Below are positions 20,838 to 29,819 of a stretch of DNA of 64,000 bases, in pieces. Below the pieces are notes generated by a model. That model saw only the letters and a list, made by a program, of their open reading frames with translations, was not told the origin of the DNA and did no database searches. Each line of letters opens with the position of its first letter. The first letter of the stretch is position 1. The DNA lies in the NCBI RefSeq assembly GCF_003286645.3, contig NZ_CP127382.2, forward strand, positions 1,922,001-1,986,000, written 5' to 3'. A program made the position numbers and the translations under genes. Source of the stretch: Aerococcus tenax. Lineage in GTDB: Bacteria > Bacillota > Bacilli > Lactobacillales > Aerococcaceae.

Positions 20838-21138
20838 GGTATGCCTCCTTTCTTATTCTCTTAGTTGGTTGATAAAACTTATGAAGATAGAAAAATTTAA
20901 AATATTTTTCAAAAGTTAAGGTGTCTTTTTCATATAAGGTTATAAAAAAGATTGGAAGGGTTACTATTAGCATTACAATAATTGAAACATCATTAGGTAG
21001 ATATTTCTTAATAAATAAATAGGTTGGTATGCCAATTAGTCCTGCCACAGAAAAACCTATAAGTTGTCTTTTAGTTAAGTTAAAGGCAACCTTTGTTTTA
21101 ATCTTGTCCAAATCTTTTGGTATTGGTACATACGCCAT
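20728..21138 (-). CDS. PrgI family membrane protein
   Basis: 136 residues, MAYVPIPKDLDKIKTKVAFNL then two transmembrane helices (about 27-45 and 50-68), KYFKFFY, and a Lys/Arg-rich tail. This matches PrgI/VirB3-like proteins of Gram-positive transfer systems, always encoded just before virB4. The basic tail is encoded in the stretch that also holds the virB4 start in another frame. It is likely a membrane partner of VirB4. Confidence 0.88.
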   Translation of the reverse strand: MAYVPIPKDLDKIKTKVAFNLTKRQLIGFSVAGLIGIPTYLFIKKYLPNDVSIIVMLIVTLPIFFITLYEKDTLTFEKYFKFFYLHKFYQPTKRIRKEAYLEAKKKANQRLKSKGKTIKKRPKGSKKAKNKERSDK

Positions 21139-21139
21139 T

Positions 21140-21430
21140 TTAATCTCCCTCTACTTCTTCTTTGGAAAGTTCAAGTATATGGTCATAATTAGATATTGTT
21201 TCTTCTTCTAGGTAGCTAATTCTTTCTTCTAATTCTTCTTGTTTTTCTTCATTTCTGTCATTGTATTCGCCTTGATACATAACAAATTCATTGTGACATC
21301 TTCCGAGTCTATTTATTCTCCTCTTTAAGTTTCTAATCTCTTCATTTCTTTTTTCCTCTTTTAAGATTTCATAAGTTCCTCCTAATAAAATTCCAAGTCC
21401 CAATAAAGCACAATTTTTCTTTTTTAACAT
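21140..21430 (-). CDS. Small hypothetical ICE protein, coiled coil
   Basis: 96 residues with a short hydrophobic N-terminal segment (CALLGLGILLGGTYEIL) and then a charged helix that should form a coiled coil (NEEKQEELEERISYLEEETI). It is packed between the virB6-like gene and prgI with 1-9 bp gaps, so it is part of the transfer operon. I do not recognise a named family. It may be a membrane-anchored accessory. Confidence 0.7.
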   Translation of the reverse strand: MLKKKNCALLGLGILLGGTYEILKEEKRNEEIRNLKRRINRLGRCHNEFVMYQGEYNDRNEEKQEELEERISYLEEETISNYDHILELSKEEVEGD

Positions 21431-21439
21431 TTATTCCTC

Positions 21440-22303
21440 CTAGTGCGTATTCATAATACTTTTTGCAACTGTTCCACTCTTAAACATCATAAGTCCAAGT
21501 AGTAGAGCATATCCTAATATACTAAACAAGCTTGCGTGAATATCTGTAATCTGTACCGTTCTTATTAAAACGGTGTAGATACCTAAACATACCATCAAAA
21601 ACAAACCTTGTAGTCCCAAGGCAAAAAGTCCCTTGATATAATTTGTTCCAATCTGACCCCATTCTTTATTTCCCATAGTCGCAAATGGTATGGATGATAC
21701 TGATGAGTAGACATATATTTCAAACATACGCCCATATACTATTAAGGTAATAGTTAAAGATATACATTGAATTGCAATCCTTACAAGGCTTGTTTCAACT
21801 AATATCATTAAAAGCTCACCTATTTCTTTTTCTTTTAATGTATCAACCATTGCAACTATCTGATCTCCTGAAACAGTGGCAGAAGTAGTGATTACCCCTG
21901 CCGCTTTGTTTACAAGATTTTGTGCCACATCAAAGACTGCCATTGAAAATTCAAAGGCATGGCTTGCAAGGTAGACTGCTATAAACATCTTTATAATGTA
22001 TTTGAAAAACTCAAAAGTATCTGTATCGTGCATATTATTCTTTTGCATAACCATATTTATGAGTTCAATACATAAAACTGCTGTTATGATAAGACCTGCT
22101 ATTGGAACGATCACATTATCATTAATGTTTTTTATGAAGTTATACACTTCTCCATTCCAACCCATTGGTGTCTTCCCAACATCAGTTGCAATAACTCCTA
22201 CCTTGTCATTTATATCTAAGAACATGGACTCAAGATTTGCTTTGATACCTCCGAGTAGCATATCCTTAAAAAATTCAGTTAGCTTGTCAAAGATACCAAA
22301 CAT
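21440..22303 (-). CDS. VirB6/TrbL-like ICE membrane protein (CD1112 family)
   Basis: 287 residues with about six hydrophobic segments: IVPIAGLIITAVLCIELI, IIKMFIAVYLASHAF, LVRIAIQCISLTITLIVYG, LFALGLQGLFLMVCLGIYTV and others. The N-terminus MFGIFDKLTEFFKDMLLGGI is typical of CD1112-type proteins. It is placed between Maff2 and prgI, as in Tn1549-type elements. It probably forms part of the inner-membrane channel. ATG at 22303 follows a GGAG-like site. Confidence 0.88.
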   Translation of the reverse strand: MFGIFDKLTEFFKDMLLGGIKANLESMFLDINDKVGVIATDVGKTPMGWNGEVYNFIKNINDNVIVPIAGLIITAVLCIELINMVMQKNNMHDTDTFEFFKYIIKMFIAVYLASHAFEFSMAVFDVAQNLVNKAAGVITTSATVSGDQIVAMVDTLKEKEIGELLMILVETSLVRIAIQCISLTITLIVYGRMFEIYVYSSVSSIPFATMGNKEWGQIGTNYIKGLFALGLQGLFLMVCLGIYTVLIRTVQITDIHASLFSILGYALLLGLMMFKSGTVAKSIMNTH

Positions 22304-22313
22304 AGACTTTCTC

Positions 22314-22529
22314 CTATTTTAAAGCATTTGCAAGTAGTGGAATTAATTTAATACCGATTAGTACAATTCCCCCACCAGCCATAAGCTGCTTAATACCTTG
22401 AGATTTAGCACCAGGGTTATCATTACCATAACCTTCCATTAAGTTAATAACTCCCCATGCTCCTAAACCTGCACCAATTGCAGTTACAAGTGTCTTTAAA
22501 ACTCCAACTCCAGCTGTAAAAAATTCCAT
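22314..22529 (-). CDS. Maff2 family small membrane protein
   Basis: 71 residues: MEFFTAGVGVLKTLVTAIGAG, two Gly-rich hydrophobic segments, and the conserved NLMEGYGNDNPGAKSQGIKQ loop of Maff2. It resembles a VirB2-like pilin or channel subunit in size and topology, though that role is inference. It lies 10 bp before the VirB6-like gene and 1 bp after ssb. Confidence 0.88.
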   Translation of the reverse strand: MEFFTAGVGVLKTLVTAIGAGLGAWGVINLMEGYGNDNPGAKSQGIKQLMAGGGIVLIGIKLIPLLANALK

Positions 22530-22530
22530 A

Positions 22531-22842
22531 TTATTCCTCCTCGTTTTCTTTCTTATTTTCTATTTTATTTAGTGATTTAACTATAAAATTCTTGTAGACC
22601 TTATCTCCTTTTTTGTTTTCTTTGAAATATCCAAAGACATGGATTAGATCTCCTTTATCTAATTCTTTTGCACGTTCGCTTTTTTCTCCGTAGACTGAAC
22701 AATTTATATATTCTTTTCCTTTACCATATTTTTTAATGAGAGTAAAATTTGCTACATCTACTTTTTCTCCATCTCTTTCAAATTCTGATAATTCCACTTC
22801 TTTAACTAAATTTGCATTAATATTTATCATTTCTCTATCCAT
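22531..22842 (-). CDS. ssb: Single-stranded-DNA-binding protein (ICE type)
   Basis: 103 residues with an OB-fold pattern: ANLVKEVELSEF, VDVANFTLIKKYG, EYINCSVYGEKSERAKELDKGDLIHVFGYF. This is a short SSB without the usual acidic tip, although it ends in KENEEE. It likely coats the transferred strand or the rolling-circle intermediate. GGAG lies before ATG at 22842; a hairpin and a leader-sized ORF lie upstream. Confidence 0.8.
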   Translation of the reverse strand: MDREMININANLVKEVELSEFERDGEKVDVANFTLIKKYGKGKEYINCSVYGEKSERAKELDKGDLIHVFGYFKENKKGDKVYKNFIVKSLNKIENKKENEEE

Positions 22843-22874
22843 TAATTTCTTCTCCTTAATCTATAAATTTCAAT

Positions 22875-22914
22875 TAAAAAAGCGACTGGATCTATTTATT
22901 TCCAATCGCTATAC
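22875..22914 (-). terminator. Hairpin with T-tract upstream of ssb
   Basis: Minus-strand AGCGATTGG / CCAGTCGCT with an AT-rich loop and TTTTTT after it, about 30 bp before the ssb start. Possible attenuator. Confidence 0.6.
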
Positions 22915-22935
22915 ATTATTCCTTATTAAATTGTT

Positions 22936-22962
22936 CTAAGTAGGAGCTCTTATCCTTAACAT
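22936..22962 (-). CDS. Possible 8-residue leader peptide (MLRIRAPT)
   Basis: AGGAGG sits six bases before ATG TTA AGG ATA AGA GCT CCT ACT TAG. It is followed within about 25 nt by the hairpin at 22875-22914 and then ssb. The layout resembles a translated leader controlling an attenuator. It could equally be the leftover start of a gene broken when the ClbS/PIN cargo arrived. Confidence 0.35.
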   Translation of the reverse strand: MLRIRAPT

Positions 22963-22985
22963 CTTAACCTCCTAATTTTGAGTAT

Positions 22986-23022
22986 AAAAAAAGCAGTAAA
23001 CTTTATAATTACTGCTTTAATA
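22986..23022 (-). terminator. Terminator after the PIN-domain gene
   Basis: Minus-strand AAAGCAGTAA/TTTACTGCTTT stem with TTTTTTT, starting about 15 bp after the stop of the PIN gene. It is followed by ATACTCAAAA and AGGAGG, the same arrangement as at 7308-7346. Confidence 0.75.
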
Positions 23023-23037
23023 AAATATCCTATATTA

Positions 23038-24507
23038 TTAATCATTAAATGAACAATCTCGACAAATACCACCTACATCTTCTCGCCTATCCTTAAATCC
23101 CTTTCCACATTTAGAGCAAATAAATGCATAATCATTATTGTAATTCTCCTCTTCTAAATAAGAGTCATCGTAGTCTTCTTCATTTTTGTTTATAGAATCT
23201 TGATCTATCTGAATTTCAATTATTTCAATATCTGTATATTCTTTATCATTATTAATATAAAAAGAATCTTCTTCGATATCATCTTTATTAATTAATCTTG
23301 TGACATTAACTATGACACTTCCACTAAATTCTTGTTCTATTGGTGGTGATTGTATGACTTCTTTTGTATCATCATCACGTCCCCAATAATCAAAGGATAC
23401 ACAACTTAAATTTATTAAATATTCTAGCTCATAAGTTATACTAACAATCTCGTCTGTAAACTCTTCATAAGTATCTAATATCTCATTGAATTCACAATTA
23501 TTTATATCTAATTCTTCAATACCCTCACTTCCAATAACATACGATTCTAGATAATAATAGTTGTTATTATAAATACTGTCAACTATATCATTAGAAATAT
23601 CTTGTTTTACTCTTTCTACATATGACACATCTTTTCTATTTAAATCTACATAAACATTAAAATCATATCTATCATATACTTTTGAAGCGAAATTCTGAAA
23701 CATTCCTGTTGTTAAAAATTCAATATTTACATTTGGATTTTTTTCTTTAAATTCACTTAATAATTTATCGTGAACTACTAAATTATCTTGACTATCCTTA
23801 CTCCACCAGTCTTCTTTTATATCATTCGTAATAAAAATAATATCTTTTACTGATTTTTCAACTGGTAAATCTAATATCTCTTTCCAAACAAATAAATCTC
23901 CAAATTTTTCAACTCCATCTTTATTAATGTCCTCATATCCAGGCGGAATTTTATATTTATACCTAAGTTCACCCTCTCTAATAATTTTTAATTGTTCACT
24001 AAACCTTATCCTATTACCTATCCTATTATTTTTTTCTAAATATGAAATAAGATTATCTATATCTTTAATTATTTCAGGAGAATCTGTTGTTATTTCATCA
24101 TATTCAATACCAACACTATTTTTATAAGATTTGATTATTTGTTTTAATTCAACTAACTTGTTATTTAAATCATTCTCCAAATTTTTTCTTCCAAAATAAT
24201 TATATTTAGATGATTTAATCAAGACACTCTCTAAATTTTTTTGACTCCTTTCAATTACTCTTAGTAAATCTTTTTCAAAATTTTGATACTTTTTTTTCAA
24301 TTGTCCGAATACGCTATATTTATTTTTATTAAATTCTTTATACACTTGATTCGGAATCCATATTAAATCCTTACACTCCTTGAAAATTTCTAATATGTTT
24401 TTGCTACTGTATAATGAATATCGAGCTAAGTCAAGTATTACATTTGTATCTAATACTATTATAGAGGTTTTTCTATTTATTATTTTTTTAAATTTTTCAT
24501 AATTCAA
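23038..24507 (-). CDS. PIN-like nuclease domain protein with C-terminal zinc finger
   Basis: 489 residues. The N-terminal ~270 resemble the PIN_8-type PIN domain: VLDTNVILDL (first Asp), PNQVYKEF, later GDLFVWKEI and IFITNDIKEDWW supplying further acidic residues. The middle is acidic and not recognised. The C-terminus has CSKCGKGF...GICRDC, a four-Cys zinc-binding site. The start is TTG at 24507, directly after an in-frame TAA, with only a weak RBS; it lies 17 bp after the ClbS-like gene. Together they look like cargo between ssb and virD4. It is probably an RNase or DNase; a defence role is inferred from context. Confidence 0.7.
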   Translation of the reverse strand: MNYEKFKKIINRKTSIIVLDTNVILDLARYSLYSSKNILEIFKECKDLIWIPNQVYKEFNKNKYSVFGQLKKKYQNFEKDLLRVIERSQKNLESVLIKSSKYNYFGRKNLENDLNNKLVELKQIIKSYKNSVGIEYDEITTDSPEIIKDIDNLISYLEKNNRIGNRIRFSEQLKIIREGELRYKYKIPPGYEDINKDGVEKFGDLFVWKEILDLPVEKSVKDIIFITNDIKEDWWSKDSQDNLVVHDKLLSEFKEKNPNVNIEFLTTGMFQNFASKVYDRYDFNVYVDLNRKDVSYVERVKQDISNDIVDSIYNNNYYYLESYVIGSEGIEELDINNCEFNEILDTYEEFTDEIVSITYELEYLINLSCVSFDYWGRDDDTKEVIQSPPIEQEFSGSVIVNVTRLINKDDIEEDSFYINNDKEYTDIEIIEIQIDQDSINKNEEDYDDSYLEEENYNNDYAFICSKCGKGFKDRREDVGGICRDCSFND

Positions 24508-24524
24508 TTAAAGCACCAACCTTA

Positions 24525-25061
24525 TTATTTAATTACATTCACAAAATTATTAAGTTTTTTCCATTTTCTAATCTTAGTCCTAAATGTTCCAAATGGTGCT
24601 ACTGTATTTACATGGATAAATTTATATACTTCCCAAGTTGCAGTTTTTGTTGCTTCATCTGCCCATTTTCTCATATGTGGTTTAAATAATTCTTCCTCTG
24701 TAAGATTATCTATCAAAGAGTAAATATCTTCTATATTCTGTGATAGTTGTTCTTTTAATTCCTTTAACGATTTATGAGCATAGGTATCTGTAAACCATTG
24801 ATACAATTCTCCAAGTTGATTCCACTTAAATTTGTCAGATGGCGTTTTAACCTCAATTCCCTTTTTTTCATCTTCTTCCCATTTCAAAACTAAAGTTGTC
24901 CAACCTACTTGATAGGCAAGATTTTCAGCTGGTGTCCTATCAACTTGATCTACTCTTTTATCTTTTAATTCTTCTGGGATATTATCAAACTCTGAAATAT
25001 ATTTTCCAAAAGTTTTCTTTATCTCATTTTTTAATTCTTCCTTACTTTCATAAGACCTCAT
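24525..25061 (-). CDS. ClbS/DfsB family four-helix-bundle protein
   Basis: 178 residues. MRSYESKEELKNEI, TPAENLAYQVGWTTLVLKWE and FKWNQLGELYQWF fit the ClbS/DfsB (DinB-like) fold; E. coli ClbS hydrolyses the colibactin warhead. GGAGG is well placed before ATG at 25061. It is probably a small-molecule or DNA-damage protection enzyme. It pairs with the following PIN gene and breaks the usual ssb-virD4 neighbourhood of the ICE core. Confidence 0.8.
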   Translation of the reverse strand: MRSYESKEELKNEIKKTFGKYISEFDNIPEELKDKRVDQVDRTPAENLAYQVGWTTLVLKWEEDEKKGIEVKTPSDKFKWNQLGELYQWFTDTYAHKSLKELKEQLSQNIEDIYSLIDNLTEEELFKPHMRKWADEATKTATWEVYKFIHVNTVAPFGTFRTKIRKWKKLNNFVNVIK

Positions 25062-25122
25062 ATGCCTACCTCCATGGTTTATATAGATATTATACCAAAA
25101 ATATTTTTATCCTAGGCTTAAT

Positions 25123-26913
25123 TCATAATCTTGTAATCAAACTGTTCCTGTTTATTTTTATTTTATCTCTATTTGTTAAATACTCTTCCACATCAAACAA
25201 GTTTTTCTTATCATAATCTTCCAACAACTTGTAATTCTTATGCTTTGTAATATCGAATTTATCAGATAGAAAAGGTCTTACTCCTCTTAACTGATAAATA
25301 CACTTACCGCCATCCATTACAGTTATTTCATCTTGACTCATAAGTTCCTTGCCAGTTTTTTGGTAATTTAGACCAAAAGATTTTTGATTGGATCTTGTTT
25401 CTGATGTGTTATATAGGTCTATGGTTTCTTTTCCTAAGGTTTCAGATAATTCTTTTACTGTTGTTTTTTCTTTTCCTCCTAAAAAGAGTGTAGAGTCGCA
25501 GTTACCAACTATTGTATCTGCATGGTCTTTATAGATTGCTTTTAATTGAGATTGTGCTTGCAGTATTATGCTTGCCGATATTTCTCTTGAACGAATTGTT
25601 GCAATCAATTTTTCAAATTTAGGAATTAATCCTATATTTGCAAACTCATCAAGTAGACACCTAACATGAACTGGAAGTCTTCCACCATACACATCATCTG
25701 CCTTATCACATAGAAGATTAAATAGTTGAGAATACATTATTGAAACTACAAAGTTAAAGGTATCATCTGTATCTGATATTATTACGAATAAAGCAGTTTT
25801 TCTATCTCCAATTTTATCAAGCTCTAATTCATCTTCGCTCATTAGTTCTCTAAGCTCTCTTATATCAAAAGGTGCAAGTCTTGCTCCACAAGATATTAGA
25901 ATTGACTTGGCAGTTTTTCCAGCTGCCAGCTTATATTTCTTATATTGCTTAACTGCAAAATGACTTGGGTCTTTCTTTTCAAGAGCTTCAAAAAGCCTAT
26001 CAATTGGGTTCATATAGGTTTCGTCATCTTCTCTAACCTCACTTGCATCAATCATATCCAAAAGTGTCTTAAAGTTCTTTTCTTCTTCAGGTGCTTCATA
26101 ATATATATAACCGATAAGGGCAGTGTAATATAACTTTTCAGCCTTTACCCAGAAATCTTCTCCTGCCTTTTCTCCATCTCCCTTGGTGTTGGCGATAATT
26201 GTTTGGACAAGTTTTAAAATATCTTTTTCACTTCTCAAATAAGCAAATGGATTGTATTTCATGGACTTTTTGAAGTTTATTGTATTTAATATCTTTATAT
26301 CATATCCATTTTCATAGAGCATTTTTCCACATTCTAACACAAGTGTTCCTTTAGGGTCTGTTACTACATAGGAAGAGTGCATTTGCATTAGATTTGGCTT
26401 TACATAAAATCTTGTTTTACCTGATCCAGAACCACCTATTACTAATACGTTTTTATTTCTAGCGTATTTAGGGTTTTTAGGTCTTGAGTTCATTGTTAGT
26501 CTTTCGGTATTAGTCATTAGTACATTGTTTTCAAACTTAGGGTCAATGTATGGAGCAATATCCTTACTTTCTCCCCATCTTGCAGATCCATACTCTTTAC
26601 CTTGCCTATATTTCTTTTTATTTTTTCCTTTGCTATAAACAATTAGCTTAACAAGACCAGCAACTGAAATACCTACTAACAAGTCCCTTGGATTAAGGCT
26701 TGGTATATAAGATAAAGTTCCTATATCAGAAATTCCCACCATTATTCTATCAATAATATCTCCTCCAACATAAGAATTTATGTGCTTAGAAAAAATATTT
26801 CCAATGTAGAAGAATGATAGATAAGGAATGTTTGATAATATAAATTTCTTTGGGTTGTCTATTTTAATTAAGTTTTTAATATCAGAAAGAATGGCTTCTA
26901 ATACCTTATTCAT
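25123..26913 (-). CDS. VirD4-like coupling protein (CD1115 family, TraG/TcpA type)
   Basis: 596 residues: two N-terminal hydrophobic stretches (about 25-40 and 70-90), Walker A GGSGSGKT near residue 163, VVTDPKGTL, Walker B-like VRCLLDEFANIG and the ILQAQSQLKAIY segment typical of TraG/VirD4 proteins. It should feed the relaxase-DNA complex to the VirB4-driven channel. Its start overlaps the stop of the Bro-N gene by 8 bp. Confidence 0.94.
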   Translation of the reverse strand: MNKVLEAILSDIKNLIKIDNPKKFILSNIPYLSFFYIGNIFSKHINSYVGGDIIDRIMVGISDIGTLSYIPSLNPRDLLVGISVAGLVKLIVYSKGKNKKKYRQGKEYGSARWGESKDIAPYIDPKFENNVLMTNTERLTMNSRPKNPKYARNKNVLVIGGSGSGKTRFYVKPNLMQMHSSYVVTDPKGTLVLECGKMLYENGYDIKILNTINFKKSMKYNPFAYLRSEKDILKLVQTIIANTKGDGEKAGEDFWVKAEKLYYTALIGYIYYEAPEEEKNFKTLLDMIDASEVREDDETYMNPIDRLFEALEKKDPSHFAVKQYKKYKLAAGKTAKSILISCGARLAPFDIRELRELMSEDELELDKIGDRKTALFVIISDTDDTFNFVVSIMYSQLFNLLCDKADDVYGGRLPVHVRCLLDEFANIGLIPKFEKLIATIRSREISASIILQAQSQLKAIYKDHADTIVGNCDSTLFLGGKEKTTVKELSETLGKETIDLYNTSETRSNQKSFGLNYQKTGKELMSQDEITVMDGGKCIYQLRGVRPFLSDKFDITKHKNYKLLEDYDKKNLFDVEEYLTNRDKIKINRNSLITRL

Positions 26914-27640
26914 CGTAGAAACCTTCGCTATCTAATAAAATTAGTAGGTAGTGTCTTCCCTTTGGTGTTATAAATGTTTGTATTCCTACAAGTGTACCCA
27001 GTGGATCAACCCATTCTTTTACTTCAAAATATCCCTTGTTCTTATCTGCATAAGGTAAGAGTTTCTTTTTCTTATCTCTATAAATTAATCCCTTATCCAT
27101 TAGAAAACTTATAAACTGATTTTGTGGTATTCCTAACTCTTTGGCAGTATTTCTAAAATTTGTAAGTAGGTTATAATCTACTAATTTGTCATAATAGTCT
27201 GCCTTTGGTCTTAATTCTTCAATTTCTTCTTCTCTCTCGGCAATAATTCTATTGGCTACTAAAATTGCATCTGCAAGGAGATCTTCATTAGTTTTCTTTT
27301 CTTGCCCTGATATATATCCTCCATTCTTTCTAATACTTGGTAAGACTTCTCTAGTTACCCAAGCTTTGAATATTTTTGCTTGTGGTAGTTTTGATGAGAG
27401 GATGAGTGAATACAATCCTGATTCGTTAATTATTGAAATATTCTGTATTCCTCCAGGGGTGTTCCATTTCGTTACACCCTTATCTTCCTCATCTACATGG
27501 TCATAAACAGCTTTTCTTGGATTGACATATCCCAACATAGTTGCTACTTCATTAGCTATAAAGAAAAACTCACCGTCTTTTTCTATAACAGTGAGTTTCC
27601 CAAAATTCTTATTTTCAAATGTTTTTAAATTACTTATCAT
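26906..27640 (-). CDS. Bro-N / phage antirepressor-like protein
   Basis: 244 residues. The N-terminal Bro-N domain shows GEFFFIANEVATMLGYVNPRKAVYDHV and LPQAKIFKAWVTREVLPSIRKNGGY. The C-terminus (about 150-244) resembles a KilA-C/ANT DNA-binding domain. Such proteins sit between pcfB and virD4 in several ICEs and may sense or relieve repression. It overlaps both neighbours by a few bases. Confidence 0.85.
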   Translation of the reverse strand: MISNLKTFENKNFGKLTVIEKDGEFFFIANEVATMLGYVNPRKAVYDHVDEEDKGVTKWNTPGGIQNISIINESGLYSLILSSKLPQAKIFKAWVTREVLPSIRKNGGYISGQEKKTNEDLLADAILVANRIIAEREEEIEELRPKADYYDKLVDYNLLTNFRNTAKELGIPQNQFISFLMDKGLIYRDKKKKLLPYADKNKGYFEVKEWVDPLGTLVGIQTFITPKGRHYLLILLDSEGFYDE

Positions 27641-28122
27641 AAGCTTTGCTCCTTATGTTTATTTTTAACTTTATCTTTGCTAATGGTGTCCTTAGCCATA
27701 TTTTTAAACTTATTTATAGTCTTTGTTATTGAATCTTTCCTATCGGCCTTTCTTTCAGAAGCCTTAACTGCTTTTTTAAAGGCATGTTCCATTACTTTTA
27801 TATCCTTAGATTGAAAAAACACAGAGTGGTTACCAGTTTCCTTATCTTTCATAACAGAAAACTTCACTCCGTGTTTGTTTAAAATTTTCTTTAATTCTTT
27901 TAACTCAGGATCTTTTAGATTAATTTCTTCTAACTGTCCCTTTTTAACCATATCTTTTAGTTTTACTTCTTCTCCATTATTTTTTATTACATTTTTCAAG
28001 CCTCCTTGATCTTCTATTTGCTTGTGAACTTTCTTTAAGGCATCAAGAATTGCTTTACTTGTTGCTTTTGCAAGCCTTACTTCAAGGTTAAGACTCGACC
28101 TAGATACTTCTTCATTAATCAT
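27637..28122 (-). CDS. PcfB family (DUF3801) protein
   Basis: 161 residues. Starts MINEEVSRSSLNLEVRLAKATSKAILDAL, then helical with LKDMVKKGQLEEI, and ends very basic. This matches PcfB, the small protein encoded next to the coupling ATPase in pCF10-like and ICE systems. Possible relaxosome or coupling accessory. It overlaps the dnaC-like and Bro-N genes. Confidence 0.85.
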   Translation of the reverse strand: MINEEVSRSSLNLEVRLAKATSKAILDALKKVHKQIEDQGGLKNVIKNNGEEVKLKDMVKKGQLEEINLKDPELKELKKILNKHGVKFSVMKDKETGNHSVFFQSKDIKVMEHAFKKAVKASERKADRKDSITKTINKFKNMAKDTISKDKVKNKHKEQSL

Positions 28123-28942
28123 CTATTCCACCTCCATATAAAAGTAACTCTTTGTATTTTCTTAACTTCTCTTGATGGATTTTTCTTCTAAAATCTTCTC
28201 CCGTAACTTTAACTGGTATTGTCATTTCAAGTATTCTTGAATATATCCTCTGATACTCAAGTTCAATATTAGGATTTTGAATAATTTCCAATGATAAGTT
28301 TGTAGTAAAAATTGTCGGCCTACCTTTTAAGTATCTTGAGTTTATAATGTTATATACTTGTTCTCTTGCATAAGATGTATCCCTTTCAATTCCAAGATCA
28401 TCTAAAATTAACAACGGAATGTTTGATAGGTTATCTATAATTTCATTTGAATCTAGCTTAAATGCTGATTTTTGTATTTGATTTATAACCTGAGATAAAT
28501 TCATAATCTTAACTTTAACTTGCTTTCTTTCGATTAATTCATTTGCAATTGAACAAGCAAGGTAAGTCTTTCCACTACCAACATCTCCATAAAATAACAG
28601 TCCAACATTGTCTTTCTTCATTTGTTCAAAACTTTTAGCGTAATTAAAGGCAACCTTGTAGGCTTGACCTTTTTCATTTAAGAATTTCTCAAAAGTATAT
28701 TGGTGCTGGAGCGGCGATGAGAAGCAATCTCTTTTCAATGATGATATTCTCGTTAATATTTCTCTTTCTGCATTTTCCTTATCTCTCTTTATTTCACATT
28801 CACATTTAATTCTGGGAATAAACTTTGTAAAGCCAAGGTCAAGTAATTCTCCATCTACTCTTTTACCACATACCTTGCAATAGATATGTCCATTTCTTTC
28901 AATATCATTTTCTCTTAATACAAAATCTTTTAAGTTTTTCAT
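28115..28942 (-). CDS. DnaC/IstB-like ATP-binding helicase loader
   Basis: 275 residues: an N-terminal Cys cluster (YCKVCGKRV ... IKCECE) that probably binds zinc, Walker A GDVGSGKT near residue 120, Walker B LLILDDLG, and the sensor segment RPTIFTTNLS. This is the DnaC/DnaI AAA+ type. It follows repA with overlapping stop/start, so the two form a replication module, probably loading the host helicase on the ICE circle. Confidence 0.9.
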   Translation of the reverse strand: MKNLKDFVLRENDIERNGHIYCKVCGKRVDGELLDLGFTKFIPRIKCECEIKRDKENAEREILTRISSLKRDCFSSPLQHQYTFEKFLNEKGQAYKVAFNYAKSFEQMKKDNVGLLFYGDVGSGKTYLACSIANELIERKQVKVKIMNLSQVINQIQKSAFKLDSNEIIDNLSNIPLLILDDLGIERDTSYAREQVYNIINSRYLKGRPTIFTTNLSLEIIQNPNIELEYQRIYSRILEMTIPVKVTGEDFRRKIHQEKLRKYKELLLYGGGIDD

Positions 28943-29712
28943 AAACTCTCCCCTATATCGTAATTCATTTTTCTTATTGATTTGTCATTAATGCTTTTCG
29001 CCTGATCATTAAGATACCAATTGATTATCGTTGCCTTGTGGTCTTGATACACTCTGTTATTTGCTTTCATATATGACGACAACCTATCAATATACTCACT
29101 AATCCTGCTTCCTAACTCATTTGTTAAGTCCTTATATTCTTCATCAGTCAAAAATATGTTTTTATATATCCCATAAGGCTTTTGCCCTTTACTAAAATCA
29201 TTATTTCTTAACTCATTATTACTAATATTGTTATAGTTACCTTCTGATTTTCGAAAATCTTGATTTTCGATATTCGAATCTCTTGAATTTCGATTATCGA
29301 ACTTCTGGAATTTTGTTTTTCGAACTTCTTGATTTTTTAATTCCATATTATTAAATATGCTCATAAAGTCTTTAACATAAATTCTGTTAGGCTTTCCAAG
29401 TCCTTGCCTTTTCTTTTCAATCAGTCCTATTCCTGATTTAATATCAAGTTCAGCTATTAATTTATTTGCTTTTTCGCTTGCACAATTAAATTGATCTTTT
29501 ATACTTTCAATTGTGTAGTAAATAAAGACTTTTCCATCTTCATCTATCCAGCCATTTTTATACGAAAGACCCATTCGATTAAGCATATATGAATACAAAA
29601 CTTTAGCTTCAATAGAAATGCTCTCAAAAATCTCATCTTCCATCAATACCATAGGTAACCTAATGAAGTTATACATCTCAGATTGCCTATTATAAAAATA
29701 ATCAAAATTCAT
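28939..29712 (-). CDS. repA: Replication initiator RepA (RepA_N family)
   Basis: 257 residues. MNFDYFYNRQSEMYNFIRLPMVL and AKVLYSYMLNRMGLSYKNGW fit the RepA_N winged-helix domain. GLGKPNRIYV ends the N-terminal domain, and a Ser/Asn-rich linker leads to a C-terminal domain near FLTDEEYKDL. AAAGGAGG precedes the ATG. It is the first gene of the ICE core operon and suggests autonomous replication of the excised circle. Confidence 0.9.
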   Translation of the reverse strand: MNFDYFYNRQSEMYNFIRLPMVLMEDEIFESISIEAKVLYSYMLNRMGLSYKNGWIDEDGKVFIYYTIESIKDQFNCASEKANKLIAELDIKSGIGLIEKKRQGLGKPNRIYVKDFMSIFNNMELKNQEVRKTKFQKFDNRNSRDSNIENQDFRKSEGNYNNISNNELRNNDFSKGQKPYGIYKNIFLTDEEYKDLTNELGSRISEYIDRLSSYMKANNRVYQDHKATIINWYLNDQAKSINDKSIRKMNYDIGESL

Positions 29713-29728
29713 CCCTACCTCCTTTCTT

Positions 29729-29771
29729 TGAAATAAAAAAGACGACAGAATTATTGCTTTCTATCGTCTAA
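29729..29771 (-). terminator. Hairpin with T-tract upstream of repA
   Basis: Minus-strand TAGACGATAGA / TCTGTCGTCT stem followed by TTTTTTATTTC and then AAAGGAGGTAGG and ATG. It nearly duplicates the cassette before the SNF2 gene (7308-7346). It separates repA from the DUF4062-type gene. Confidence 0.7.
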
Positions 29772-29819
29772 GATTTACATGTTAAATTTTCATCATTAGA
29801 TAACCTTAAAAACTCTTTT

